Made by a program: the position numbers and the translations under genes. DNA of 49,291 bases from Nitrospira sp. CG24A (lineage in GTDB: Bacteria; Nitrospirota; Nitrospiria; Nitrospirales; Nitrospiraceae). This document shows, in pieces, positions 16,028 to 24,339 of the stretch (position 1 is the first letter of the stretch; each line of letters starts with the position of its first letter). Location of the stretch: assembly GCA_002869925.2 (NCBI GenBank), contig NEWT02000010.1, positions 100,599 through 149,889 of the forward strand, read 5' to 3'. The notes under the pieces were generated by a model. That model worked only from the letters and a program-made list of their open reading frames with translations, was not told the DNA's origin and made no database searches.

Positions 16028-16951
16028 ATGCAAGATATCCGCAAACAACCATGTCATATTTTGACCTTCGATCTCGAAGAGCATTTTCACGCATCGAGAT
16101 TCGACTCTCCTATGCGGCGGCACCATTGGTCATCATTCAAGAGTCGGATACACTCACACGTCGAGCGAATCCTCGAGATACTGGGCCACCACTCAACGAA
16201 GGCCACGTTTTTTACACTCGGATGGCTGGCTGAGCAACATCCGTCGGTCATTCGCGCGGTCTCGGTGGCAGGCCACGAAATAGCCTGTCTCGGCTACGGA
16301 CATGAATTGGTCGCCACACACACCCCACAGAGTTTCCGACAGGACATTCGTCGAGCCAAATCTATCTTGGAGGATATCACCGGGCACCATGTTGTAGGAT
16401 TTCGTGCACCGAGCCTGAGCATCACCGCACACACACCGTGGGCCTTGCCGATCGTCGCCGAAGAAGGATTTCTCTACGACAGCAGCGTGCTTCCCATCAT
16501 CCATGATCTGGGAGGGATTCCTGGCGCGAACCAATGGATCCATCGGCTTTCCTGGAACGAACACAGTCTCTGGGAAGTCCCACCGTCAACCTTGAATGTT
16601 GGGGGATTTCGTATCGCTATAGGCGGCGGGTACCTTCGTGCGCTCAACTACCCGGTGTTGAAATCTCTCCTTTCGCGAATCGAAGCCCTCGACAAACCGA
16701 TCGTCGCCTACATGCGGTCGTGGGAGATCGACGCGGCACAGCCGCGTATGCGAGACACGCGACATTCAGAGTTCCGTCACTACGTGAATCTCGATAAGAC
16801 GGCCGACCGGCTTCACCAGCTTCTTGCGGACTTTCAGTTCGGGACGATTTGCGAAGTGACGTTCCAGATCCGTGAGCTGGTCAGACTCGTGAGCTGGTCC
16901 GGAGCGATTCTTCGAGGAAGATTCCCTATTCAGTCACAGACGACCATCTGA
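16028..16951 (+). CDS. XrtA-type polysaccharide deacetylase-like, likely inactive
   Basis: A 307-residue NodB-fold protein aligning end to end with deacetylases of exosortase/PEP-CTERM exopolysaccharide loci (DUF3473 type): TFDLEEHFH, KATFFTLGW, FRAPSLSIT, YDSSVLPI, GGGYLRAL, SWEIDAAQPR, FRHYVNL. Two key positions differ. The metal-ligand motif normally SHGYDH reads CLGYGH (first His is Leu88, second His92 kept). The normal FHPWEID reads MRSWEID (His is Arg230). Loss of a metal His and the catalytic His predicts no ordinary hydrolase activity; a binding or structural role is possible. GGAGA lies before the ATG. No exosortase is nearby. Confidence 0.75.
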   Translation: MQDIRKQPCHILTFDLEEHFHASRFDSPMRRHHWSSFKSRIHSHVERILEILGHHSTKATFFTLGWLAEQHPSVIRAVSVAGHEIACLGYGHELVATHTPQSFRQDIRRAKSILEDITGHHVVGFRAPSLSITAHTPWALPIVAEEGFLYDSSVLPIIHDLGGIPGANQWIHRLSWNEHSLWEVPPSTLNVGGFRIAIGGGYLRALNYPVLKSLLSRIEALDKPIVAYMRSWEIDAAQPRMRDTRHSEFRHYVNLDKTADRLHQLLADFQFGTICEVTFQIRELVRLVSWSGAILRGRFPIQSQTTI

Positions 16952-16992
16952 TCGAGTCCTCTCAACCTACTACCGTGCAACAAGGAGCGATG

Positions 16993-17208
16993 ATGCAATG
17001 CACCCGCTGCGCCGGTCTCAGAGTATCCGAAATGATCTATGAGGGAGGGAGCAGAGTCCCGGTTCTGAGATGCATTCACTGCGGTGACGTCAGCGACCAC
17101 TTGATCGTCTTCAATCGCCAACAACGCCTCCATCAAAGACCACGGCAAGCCCGAACGCCTATCTACAGAAGCGATCGGCGGAAGAAGAATCGCCCAGTGA
17201 TGGCCTAA
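16993..17208 (+). CDS. small zinc-ribbon protein
   Basis: A 71-residue basic protein with two CxxC knuckles (CTRC at 3-6 and CIHC near 32-35), probably binding one zinc. The tail is Arg/Lys/Gln-rich. AAGGAG at 16982-16987 fits the ATG at 16993 (an ATG 3 nt earlier is also possible). Function unknown; similar mini zinc ribbons are frequent orphan genes. Confidence 0.6.
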   Translation: MQCTRCAGLRVSEMIYEGGSRVPVLRCIHCGDVSDHLIVFNRQQRLHQRPRQARTPIYRSDRRKKNRPVMA

Positions 17209-17270
17209 CACTGGAAGGGTAAATTTTGACTCTAAAAGCCGTCAACTGGTGTGAAATCGATTTCCGCTCT

Positions 17271-17612
17271 TTACGCTGGAGGCCTCGCGCACATTTTGTG
17301 AGGCATATAGGCAGTTCGGATGTGTTCCTTCTCGCTTTCCGACCCTCGGACCTGTAACCATACAACACCGTCATTCGGCTCCGAAACAAGCACGAACATC
17401 AATTGCGGAGAGTGTTGATCCTCGAACACGATGTAATCGGCGATACGGAGGATCAGCAGTTCCGAGCGGCGAAATTTGAAGGCATACCCGTCCTCGATCT
17501 CTTGAATCTCCGCCACATACTTGAAAAGGCTCGTCACCAGCATTTCACGGCGCAGCGCGAGCGCCGGATCTGGGGAATATGCCGCCAGGGGATGAGTGGT
17601 ATGGCTGCGCAT
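17271..17612 (-). CDS. conserved-looking small protein of unknown function
   Basis: A 113-residue soluble protein. Residues 28-100 (LFKYVAEIQEIEDGYAFKFRRSELLILRIADYIVFEDQHSPQ...VWLQVRG) form a compact alpha/beta pattern and the FRRSELL...IADYI segment looks constrained. The N-terminal 25 residues are Pro/Ala-rich. No signal peptide. It lies 98 bp upstream of nothing on its own strand other than the convergent zinc-ribbon gene. Family not recognised. Confidence 0.55.
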   Translation of the reverse strand: MRSHTTHPLAAYSPDPALALRREMLVTSLFKYVAEIQEIEDGYAFKFRRSELLILRIADYIVFEDQHSPQLMFVLVSEPNDGVVWLQVRGSESEKEHIRTAYMPHKMCARPPA

Positions 17613-17709
17613 GATCTATTCTCGGCGTGTGCGCCGATCAATCCAGTGCACGCGCACAGTGGTTACACGGAAAGCGTGTGATTACCCGCGAGGGCGGCAC
17701 CACTCACGC

Positions 17710-19692
17710 TTAGCTGCCAATCTTGCCGCCATCGTCTTTCGTGATTACGACGCAGGCAGAACGGGGTCGCCCACCCGCGGCACCGTCCGGCCACGAACTG
17801 TGCAGCTTTGGATTGGTCGGATCGTTCGGCGTTTCGTCGGGCGTCTCGCCCGGATGTTGGATCCCGACGAACATGGCTTCTTCGTCTGGTGTGACGAACA
17901 CCCCCGTGATCTCACACTGCTTGGGTCCGACCAGAAATCGCCGCGTCTCTCTGGTCGTGGGATCGGCACAGAGCATCTGGTTGTTGCCGAAGCCCACATA
18001 GGCCCCGGCGTTGATAGTCGAGGTCGACACGTCTGTCTCTATCCACAGGCGACCACTGGGCGCCACATAGATACCGTCGGGAGAGCCATACTTGTCCCCG
18101 ATGACCGTGGACCCGTGGCCCGGGTTGCCGGGATCACCGCACAGAGCAAAGAGGTCCCACCCGAACGTCGGATCGGAGAAGTCATGAGCGTAATCCCATC
18201 GAATGATGTGTCCATAATTATTGATCGCACGCGGATTCGTCGCGTCGACTGGAGGACGGGCGGTGCCGGCCACGGTGCTGCCATCCGAGTTATTGGCCGA
18301 CGCCGGGGTACTGCCGCGCCGGTTGTTGTTCGTCAGCGTGGCAATAGCGGTCAGTGTCTCGGGAAACGTATCAATCCACTCAGGGCGATCCATCATAGTT
18401 GCCCCAACCGCATCGGCAGCCGCACGCGTGTTGATGAGAATATCGTTCAATGTCCATGCTGCGAGGGCAGGGTTCGTCGGGGTGAGCGGCAGCCACTCAC
18501 CCCTGCCGTCGACTTTGAACTTCGCCACGTACAAGATGCCGTCATCGAGGGGGCTGATCCCTCGACGACGCGCCACACGCCACGGCAGGTTCGAAACGTA
18601 GCGGTAGATATATTCGTTCCGTTCATCGTCGCCCATATAGACAACCACTTTGCCATCCTTGGTCTCCTGAACCCGTGCTCCCTCATGCTTCAGACGCCCA
18701 AGTGCCGTCCGTTTTACGGGAGTCGAATTCGACCTGAATGGATCGATTTCCACGACCCACCCAAAGCGGTTCGGTTCATTCGGCTCGGTGTCGGTATTAA
18801 ATCTGGTGTCGGTGGTATACAGCCGGAATCCCGTTCCAAAAGGAGCGATACCGTATCGTTTCTCCAATGGGGTCCTGGCATCGGGATCCAATCTCGCGGT
18901 GAAGAAGAACCCGTTGAAGTTTTCTTCGCACGCGAGATAGGTATGCCATGGCGTAAAGCCCATCGCGCAGTTGTTCAGTGTGCCGAGGACTTTCGTGCCG
19001 GTCGGATCACCGATCGTCCTAAGCCTGGCGTCTCCGGCAGCTGGACCGCCGATCTCGATCGGGGTCATTCCGGTGATACGACGGGCGAAAGGGGACGGGC
19101 GGACAACGTCCCACTCGCCGCCTCTTCGCCGCCGGTCCCGAAGGAAACCGCCCCTCTTGCCGATCTCGATGATCGAGACACCATGGGCATTGAGACATTT
19201 GTTCGTTTTTTCCTGGTTCCAGTTGGCGACACCGTCACTAAACAGCAGGCCATCATCGGTATATTCGTTGTTCTGGACGAGGAGTCCTCGTTGAGAGCCG
19301 GCGATCGGGAAGTACACCAGCCCGTCATTGTGCATGCCCCATTGCCGAGCCTGATCGTCAGCGCTGTTGCTGGCATCCTGTTTGAAGGCTGGCCCACTCG
19401 ACACGGGATCGCCCCAGGCGATCAGTACTTCTGCCGTGTATCCCAAGGGTACTTGAACGCTGTCGGCGTCCGAAACCGAGATGCCCTGAAAACCGAGGAG
19501 CTTCTGGCGTTGTCCGTTGGCGAAAGCAGGGACGGCTTTCAGCAGCGCGTCGACGCCACCGAGGGAGAGAAAAACTGCAGTAGCGAGCCCGCCACTAATC
19601 AACCCACGCCTGGACACGCGGGCGTCGAGCACGTCTTGGAAGGTCTCGTTGCCCGACGTGTTGCAACCACTGTCATCATCAATGTTCTTCAT
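17710..19692 (-). CDS. phoX: PhoX-family alkaline phosphatase (DUF839)
   Basis: A 660-residue exported phosphatase that releases phosphate from organic esters in the periplasm; known PhoX enzymes use iron and calcium. The twin-arginine signal SRRGLISGGLATAVFLSLGG is near residues 27-46. Family blocks visible include GMHNDGLVYFP, LVQNNEYTDD, YLACEENFNGFFF, GWVVEIDPF, LKHEGARV, VYMGDDERNEYIYR and the C-terminal FVTPDEEAMFVGIQHPGE. The ATG at 19692 has AGGAAGGAAAT upstream; an ATG 51 nt earlier lacks one. The gene fits the nearby phoU/ppk cluster, although no clear Pho box is seen directly upstream. Confidence 0.9.
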   Translation of the reverse strand: MKNIDDDSGCNTSGNETFQDVLDARVSRRGLISGGLATAVFLSLGGVDALLKAVPAFANGQRQKLLGFQGISVSDADSVQVPLGYTAEVLIAWGDPVSSGPAFKQDASNSADDQARQWGMHNDGLVYFPIAGSQRGLLVQNNEYTDDGLLFSDGVANWNQEKTNKCLNAHGVSIIEIGKRGGFLRDRRRRGGEWDVVRPSPFARRITGMTPIEIGGPAAGDARLRTIGDPTGTKVLGTLNNCAMGFTPWHTYLACEENFNGFFFTARLDPDARTPLEKRYGIAPFGTGFRLYTTDTRFNTDTEPNEPNRFGWVVEIDPFRSNSTPVKRTALGRLKHEGARVQETKDGKVVVYMGDDERNEYIYRYVSNLPWRVARRRGISPLDDGILYVAKFKVDGRGEWLPLTPTNPALAAWTLNDILINTRAAADAVGATMMDRPEWIDTFPETLTAIATLTNNNRRGSTPASANNSDGSTVAGTARPPVDATNPRAINNYGHIIRWDYAHDFSDPTFGWDLFALCGDPGNPGHGSTVIGDKYGSPDGIYVAPSGRLWIETDVSTSTINAGAYVGFGNNQMLCADPTTRETRRFLVGPKQCEITGVFVTPDEEAMFVGIQHPGETPDETPNDPTNPKLHSSWPDGAAGGRPRSACVVITKDDGGKIGS

Positions 19693-20390
19693 GAATATTT
19701 CCTTCCTCACAACGTGTAAGAATTGAAAAGGGGATGGCGTCATGAGCCGACAACTCAGTGTTCATGGTGGCCTCACAGTCATCTCGATGGAAACTACCGC
19801 AAGCGCAGCAACCAGACCCTCATCGTTGCTGGAAATCCCCACTTTCTAACCCACTTGCCAATTCTCACCCTCACCCCTTCTTTTTTACATTTCCTCACTG
19901 TGCCGGATAACACCAGCAGCAGCGAGCGTGACGGGATCCGTATCGGCGCACATGATTGAATGAATAATCTTGGCCCATATCGAACTGCCATCGGCCTCTC
20001 CTCCCTGTCATATGCGTGCGGGACAACGGACGGTATCTCGCAGACGAAGAAGAACCGAATGTTTCTCATGTCTCCAGTGATTGTTCTTGTTGCCGCGTCA
20101 CGGGAACGGTCCGAAGAAGCTGCAGTCTTCTCCTTTCCGACTCGTTGTCGGCCCCCTTACGCGAAGCACTGTCGCAGAAGTCTGTTACGAATAGATCTGT
20201 TTTTGCTCAAAAACTCGTAACAGCAGTATTAAAAGATGGTGCTCCTGAGAGAGAATGGTGCTGCACCTATCGTTCGACTCTCGATCATCAGGGGTGGACG
20301 GGTGTCGGTGTGGCCATGACATGCGTGGCCCTTGACACTCCCCTCCTGCACCGGTGTTAAGATAACGCTTCACTGAGGGCGAGGACTTCA
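19693..20390. other. intergenic region with large nested hairpin
   Basis: About 700 bp between divergent phoX and the RMD1-like gene, without a convincing gene. CTGTTACGA (20182-20190) and TCGTAACAG (20215-20223) form a perfect 9-bp inverted repeat; between them GTTTTTG-CT-CAAAAAC forms a second, inner 7-bp one. The structure could be a regulator site or RNA hairpin. There is no T-run after it on the plus strand. Confidence 0.4.
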
Positions 20391-21506
20391 ATGTGCGCGT
20401 CTTCTTTGACTTCACTCACGATCAATAAAGGCACCTGTTATGCCGTGTTTGCCTACGATATCGGGTGGGCGATCGACTTGGAGGACGTCAATCGCCGGAT
20501 CACGGCTGACAGAGAGCGCAGTCGCCTCCGGCATAAGACGAGGGCTCCGCAATATTTCGAATACCATCCGGCTCCACTCCGTCTTATGCAAGAAGGGGGA
20601 AGCTTCGCGGTCGGCCAGTATCGATCCAGTCCTACGGTCGAAGTCATGGTGTATGACTTCGGCGCCGTGACCATCACCTACCGATTTACGCTGGACGGTC
20701 CCTTCGATGCCCTGCTCGAGCTCAGCGAGTCGCTCTACGAGAACGAGCCCTTACTCACGGAATCCCGCAAGCGGGTCGAGCAGCTCGTTGAGGCGATTCA
20801 TCCGTCGATCGAACGGCCCAAGATCGCCCAAGAGGTGGAGGACTACATCATCTTCTCGATTGAATTCTATTCGCCTGAGCAATCGCTTCCGCCCTGGACA
20901 AGCCGGGAGGCGGAACTGGCGCAGGTGCTGCGTGGCGAACGGACACCGCTCGCAGACCAAGAAATTCAAGATGCCACGTCCTGCCGCATTTCGTACGGAG
21001 CCGGAGACGCGGCTCTTATCGACTGGCACTCGGCCGTGATCTTTGGAAACGAGATGGACGATGTGCGAGCCGTACTGGAATTTGCCAATGTGGAGCTTTT
21101 GGAAATGCGGATGCTCGACGAACAGCTCGATACGGCGCTGAACGAGGGGTACGCCACTCTCGCTCGAAAACAACGCCTGCTTCCGCTCCCCGGTCTGCAC
21201 GACAAAGACACCACGCATATCGCGCAACTGCAAGTCGACGGCGCGCTCCTGTTCGAGCGGGTAACGAACACCTTGAAGCTGTTAGGCGACCAGTACCTGG
21301 CTCGTGTCTATCGTCTCGCCTCCCAACGTTTCCACTTAGAAGCCTGGGATGCGAGCATTCTGCGAAAACTGGAGACGTTGGAAAGCATCTACAGCAAGAT
21401 GTCGGACCGCACGACCACCCGCCGCATGGAAATGCTTGAATGGATTATCATCGTCCTGATCACCGTCTCGATTGCGGTCTCCTTCTTTCCGATGGGAGGG
21501 CACTGA
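20391..21506 (+). CDS. RMD1/YagE-family (DUF155) protein
   Basis: A 371-residue protein of the RMD1 family, known mostly as mitochondrial and bacterial membrane-associated proteins of poorly defined role. Visible are the N-terminal AYDIGWAIDL, EVMVYDFGAVTITYRF, the central helical part with LEFANVELLEMRMLDEQLD, and the C-terminal hallmark LETLESIYSKMSDRTTTRRMEMLEWIIIVLI followed by a single membrane helix (about 348-367). GCGAGGACTTCA gives a ribosome site before the ATG. It stands between phoX and phoU, but convergent with phoU; a 7-bp palindrome CCCAGAC-A-GTCTGGG (21696-21710) lies in the 265-bp convergent gap. Confidence 0.85.
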   Translation: MCASSLTSLTINKGTCYAVFAYDIGWAIDLEDVNRRITADRERSRLRHKTRAPQYFEYHPAPLRLMQEGGSFAVGQYRSSPTVEVMVYDFGAVTITYRFTLDGPFDALLELSESLYENEPLLTESRKRVEQLVEAIHPSIERPKIAQEVEDYIIFSIEFYSPEQSLPPWTSREAELAQVLRGERTPLADQEIQDATSCRISYGAGDAALIDWHSAVIFGNEMDDVRAVLEFANVELLEMRMLDEQLDTALNEGYATLARKQRLLPLPGLHDKDTTHIAQLQVDGALLFERVTNTLKLLGDQYLARVYRLASQRFHLEAWDASILRKLETLESIYSKMSDRTTTRRMEMLEWIIIVLITVSIAVSFFPMGGH

Positions 21507-21771
21507 GGGAGATACCCCGTCAACCGTCAATCGAAGAACTGCCGGCGCGCTTTTTCAGAAACGTTTCATGTGTGACGATTCGTCGAAAAATCTCGGCCCC
21601 GACGCGAGACAGGCGCGCTGAGCCGCAAGGAAGAAGTAAGGCCTAGTCGATACAGTGCGTAGGGGGAGCTGCAGGCCTATCCGCCATCAAGCTTGCCCAG
21701 ACAGTCTGGGGGCAGGCAGCACGAACAGGCAGGGGCAGAAGACGTCTTCCTGAATCATGCTGGCTCGTCTC

Positions 21772-22434
21772 TCACTTCTGTGCCGCCATGTGCCGGATAA
21801 TCTTGCCCTCCACCATATAGACGACGAGTTCAGCGATGTTCGTCGCATGGTCGGCGATCCGCTCGTAATACTTGCCGATGAACGTGAGGCGGGTCGCCCG
21901 CGTGATGGCCCCTGAATCTTCCAGCATGAACGAGACGAGTTCTCTGAAGAGTTGCCCCGTGAGGCCATCGATAAAACCGTCGTCCCGACACACTTTTCGC
22001 GCCAGTTCGGCATCGCGATTCACAAAGGCATCCAGACACTCTTTGACCATCCTGCTCGTCCACCCAGCCATTCTCGGAATATCGATATAGGGTTTGAGCT
22101 GAGGCTCTTGGTTCAACTCGATCACCCGTTCGGCGATATTTTCTGCCAGATCGCTCATTCGTTCGAGTTCTGAAGAAATCTTCATAGTCGTCGTGATAAA
22201 TCGGAGATCGCCGGCCCTCGGATGGTGGAGGGCCAGGAGACGGAGACACGCCTCGTCGATTTCGAGATCCAGCGTATTGATCATCATGTCGTTTTCAACG
22301 ACGCGAACCGCTAGATCCACATTGCGTTCGATCAACGCTTGCAAGACGTCCTCGAGTTGAGATTCAACTGAGCCGCCCATCAGCAAAAGATTTTTTTTGA
22401 TCTCGTTCAGCTCGACATCAAGATGTCGTTCCAT
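21772..22434 (-). CDS. phoU: phosphate-signalling protein PhoU
   Basis: A 220-residue PhoU: two three-helix bundles (about 5-105 and 115-215) that dampen Pho regulon signalling and polyphosphate formation. Metal-binding motif sequences are visible as EIDEACLRLLALHHPRAGDLRFI and ERMSDLAENIAERV in the first half and ERIADHATNIAELVVYMVEG in the second. GGAGG 6 nt before the ATG at 22434 decides the start over an upstream ATG at 22470 that would overlap nothing useful. It follows the CorA-like gene by 36 bp and is likely co-transcribed with it and perhaps ppk. No pst genes are present. Confidence 0.92.
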   Translation of the reverse strand: MERHLDVELNEIKKNLLLMGGSVESQLEDVLQALIERNVDLAVRVVENDMMINTLDLEIDEACLRLLALHHPRAGDLRFITTTMKISSELERMSDLAENIAERVIELNQEPQLKPYIDIPRMAGWTSRMVKECLDAFVNRDAELARKVCRDDGFIDGLTGQLFRELVSFMLEDSGAITRATRLTFIGKYYERIADHATNIAELVVYMVEGKIIRHMAAQK

Positions 22435-22470
22435 CGCTGCCTCCGGGTTCGAATAACCTGCACCGGCCAA

Positions 22471-24159
22471 TTACCGATCGTGCTTGGCCTTCCATACGTC
22501 AAGGAAGGCGGCGCACTTGTCTTTCGCCAGGACACGCTCGTCGGCTACCTTTTCAAGGAATTCCGACAGACGCCTGGATTTCAGCACCGCATAGACGGTC
22601 ACGGCTATCGCGGGGATTAGGACGAGCAGAAAAATGAAAAGCTTTCTTGCCAATGAACCCTCGGCCTCCGCGATCAAATTCATGCCCAGAAAGCCCGTCG
22701 TGGCCATGCCGATCAAACCGACCGTGGTGACGACGGTCAGTCGCACCATCGTCTCTCCCTGCCGGCGCAGCACATCGCTGTCGAGATACTGACTCATATC
22801 CTCAATGGCTTCCCGGACCTCGGCGTATAATTGAGCCGTTCCAAGATGCCTATTCGTCATGCGAAACAGTTCTTTCACCTGCGTATGTTCCGACACATCG
22901 TGGAACCAGTACCGATGGGTGAACCGCAGGAGCACGCCGAGAATCTGCCGAGTCACACGTTGGAAGTTTCTGACCGACTCCGGGCTACCAGGCTCCAGAC
23001 GATTCAGCGCGTCGACGAGGCGGTCGGCTAACATGAGCATGGCCGCCTTATGAAAGTGGGAAATCAGAAATAACATAAAATACTCATGCCGGAACTGTTC
23101 GAGTCCCGTCTTCCGAGTGACCAAAAACCGCTCGCTGCGGTCACTCACTTCCGTGAAGACACGTCCGCTGCAGATAAAGCGAGTTCCCGGGCGCTCCCGG
23201 TCTTTTTCGTTCCAGTAACGATCATAGAAAAATCGATCTTCAAAATCGCACAGGTGCTGCTCGGAATAGGGCAGAGAGTCCAACGGGTCCGGCGCAGCGG
23301 CGAGCCCAAGCCGAATGAAATCCCCGCGGGTCAGCGCGGCGGGATTATCAATCGTCAGATAGGCCATCAACGGCAGCAGGTGAGACTCGATCTGCCGATA
23401 GCGGATGAGGCCAGGCTTGCCGGAATGGTGGTGTACCAGCGGTTCGAGCAGAAATTCCCAGTGAGAGGCGATACATGGCGCTCGGTACTGACACGCAAAG
23501 GATAAATATTTCTCCTTGTGCTCGTAGTCGGACACCGCCAGCACCGTACCGTCCTTGGCGAGCCATTCCGCCTTTTTCAGACAGTGGCCACCGTGCCCTT
23601 CAGGCTCCCAATACGTGGGATACCCTCTGGCAAAACGAAGCATAGTGTCCTCGACCCAGGGCAGCAGGAGATCGTCGGCGAAAATTTCCATGGCCATGAT
23701 GACGATGTCGATGTCGTAGAAAAAATACAAATCCACATGCGCCACCCCGAATGTGATCGGTACAGATCCGGAATCGGGATAGGTCATCCGCACGTTGGCA
23801 ATATCGGTGCGGCGAAATACGCGAATGGGCGATTCCTGATTGACGCCGGTCCCGCGGCCTGTGCCCTCGCCGTATAGAAATCGCTGGACTGAGGGTAGGA
23901 ATGTGATGAATTCGCTGTAGTGCCGTTCCTGAAATAGGGCCGGATCGCCGGTAAATTCGTCCTCGACTTCTCGCCAGAGACTGTCCTGTGTCTGAATAAA
24001 GTCCCAATGCTTCTGAATCGGTTTATCATCACGAATCGGCATCAGCTGCAGAGGCCAGAGTACCATCTGTCTAAAATGCCTCACGACTTGGCCGGGATCG
24101 GAAAGAATTGGGTCCTGCATACGTACTGCGCTAGTCGATGAATGGTGATTACTGTTCAT
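22471..24159 (-). CDS. CorA-like membrane protein with large N-terminal domain
   Basis: A 562-residue protein. The last ~90 residues have two membrane helices, and the first ends with GFLGMNL, matching the GMN selectivity signature of CorA Mg2+ channels; the short loop after it has acidic residues (IAEAEG) as in CorA. The preceding helical region (LGTAQLYAEVREAIEDMSQYLDSDVLRRQGETMVRLTVVTTVG) resembles the long CorA stalk helix. The N-terminal ~380 residues (QKHWDFIQTQDSLWREVEDEF..., TFGVAHVDLYFFYDIDIVIM...) are much larger than usual. Lying between ppk and phoU, it may move a divalent cation that accompanies phosphate or polyphosphate. Ion and direction are not shown by sequence. Confidence 0.75.
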   Translation of the reverse strand: MNSNHHSSTSAVRMQDPILSDPGQVVRHFRQMVLWPLQLMPIRDDKPIQKHWDFIQTQDSLWREVEDEFTGDPALFQERHYSEFITFLPSVQRFLYGEGTGRGTGVNQESPIRVFRRTDIANVRMTYPDSGSVPITFGVAHVDLYFFYDIDIVIMAMEIFADDLLLPWVEDTMLRFARGYPTYWEPEGHGGHCLKKAEWLAKDGTVLAVSDYEHKEKYLSFACQYRAPCIASHWEFLLEPLVHHHSGKPGLIRYRQIESHLLPLMAYLTIDNPAALTRGDFIRLGLAAAPDPLDSLPYSEQHLCDFEDRFFYDRYWNEKDRERPGTRFICSGRVFTEVSDRSERFLVTRKTGLEQFRHEYFMLFLISHFHKAAMLMLADRLVDALNRLEPGSPESVRNFQRVTRQILGVLLRFTHRYWFHDVSEHTQVKELFRMTNRHLGTAQLYAEVREAIEDMSQYLDSDVLRRQGETMVRLTVVTTVGLIGMATTGFLGMNLIAEAEGSLARKLFIFLLVLIPAIAVTVYAVLKSRRLSEFLEKVADERVLAKDKCAAFLDVWKAKHDR

Positions 24160-24339
24160 AAAACTGCCTGGGGAAATAATGGAGCCGTATACTCTCGCAT
24201 CATGATGACCTCAGTCAGACCGCCACCGCCTTGTTCTACATCGATGACAGGGATTGTCGCCATTGATTCACAGTGTCCCAGTAGGTCGTACGTGGAGAGG
24301 TCCAACGCGCTGACGTTGCCGGTGTCTTCAAGCGACCCC

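Noticed and set aside
17596-19719. A 707-codon open frame on the plus strand opposite phoX
   Set aside because: The minus strand encodes a full PhoX with signal peptide and all family blocks. The plus-strand peptide has no ribosome site, is rich in Arg/Gly/Val and looks like the mirror of high-GC codon bias.
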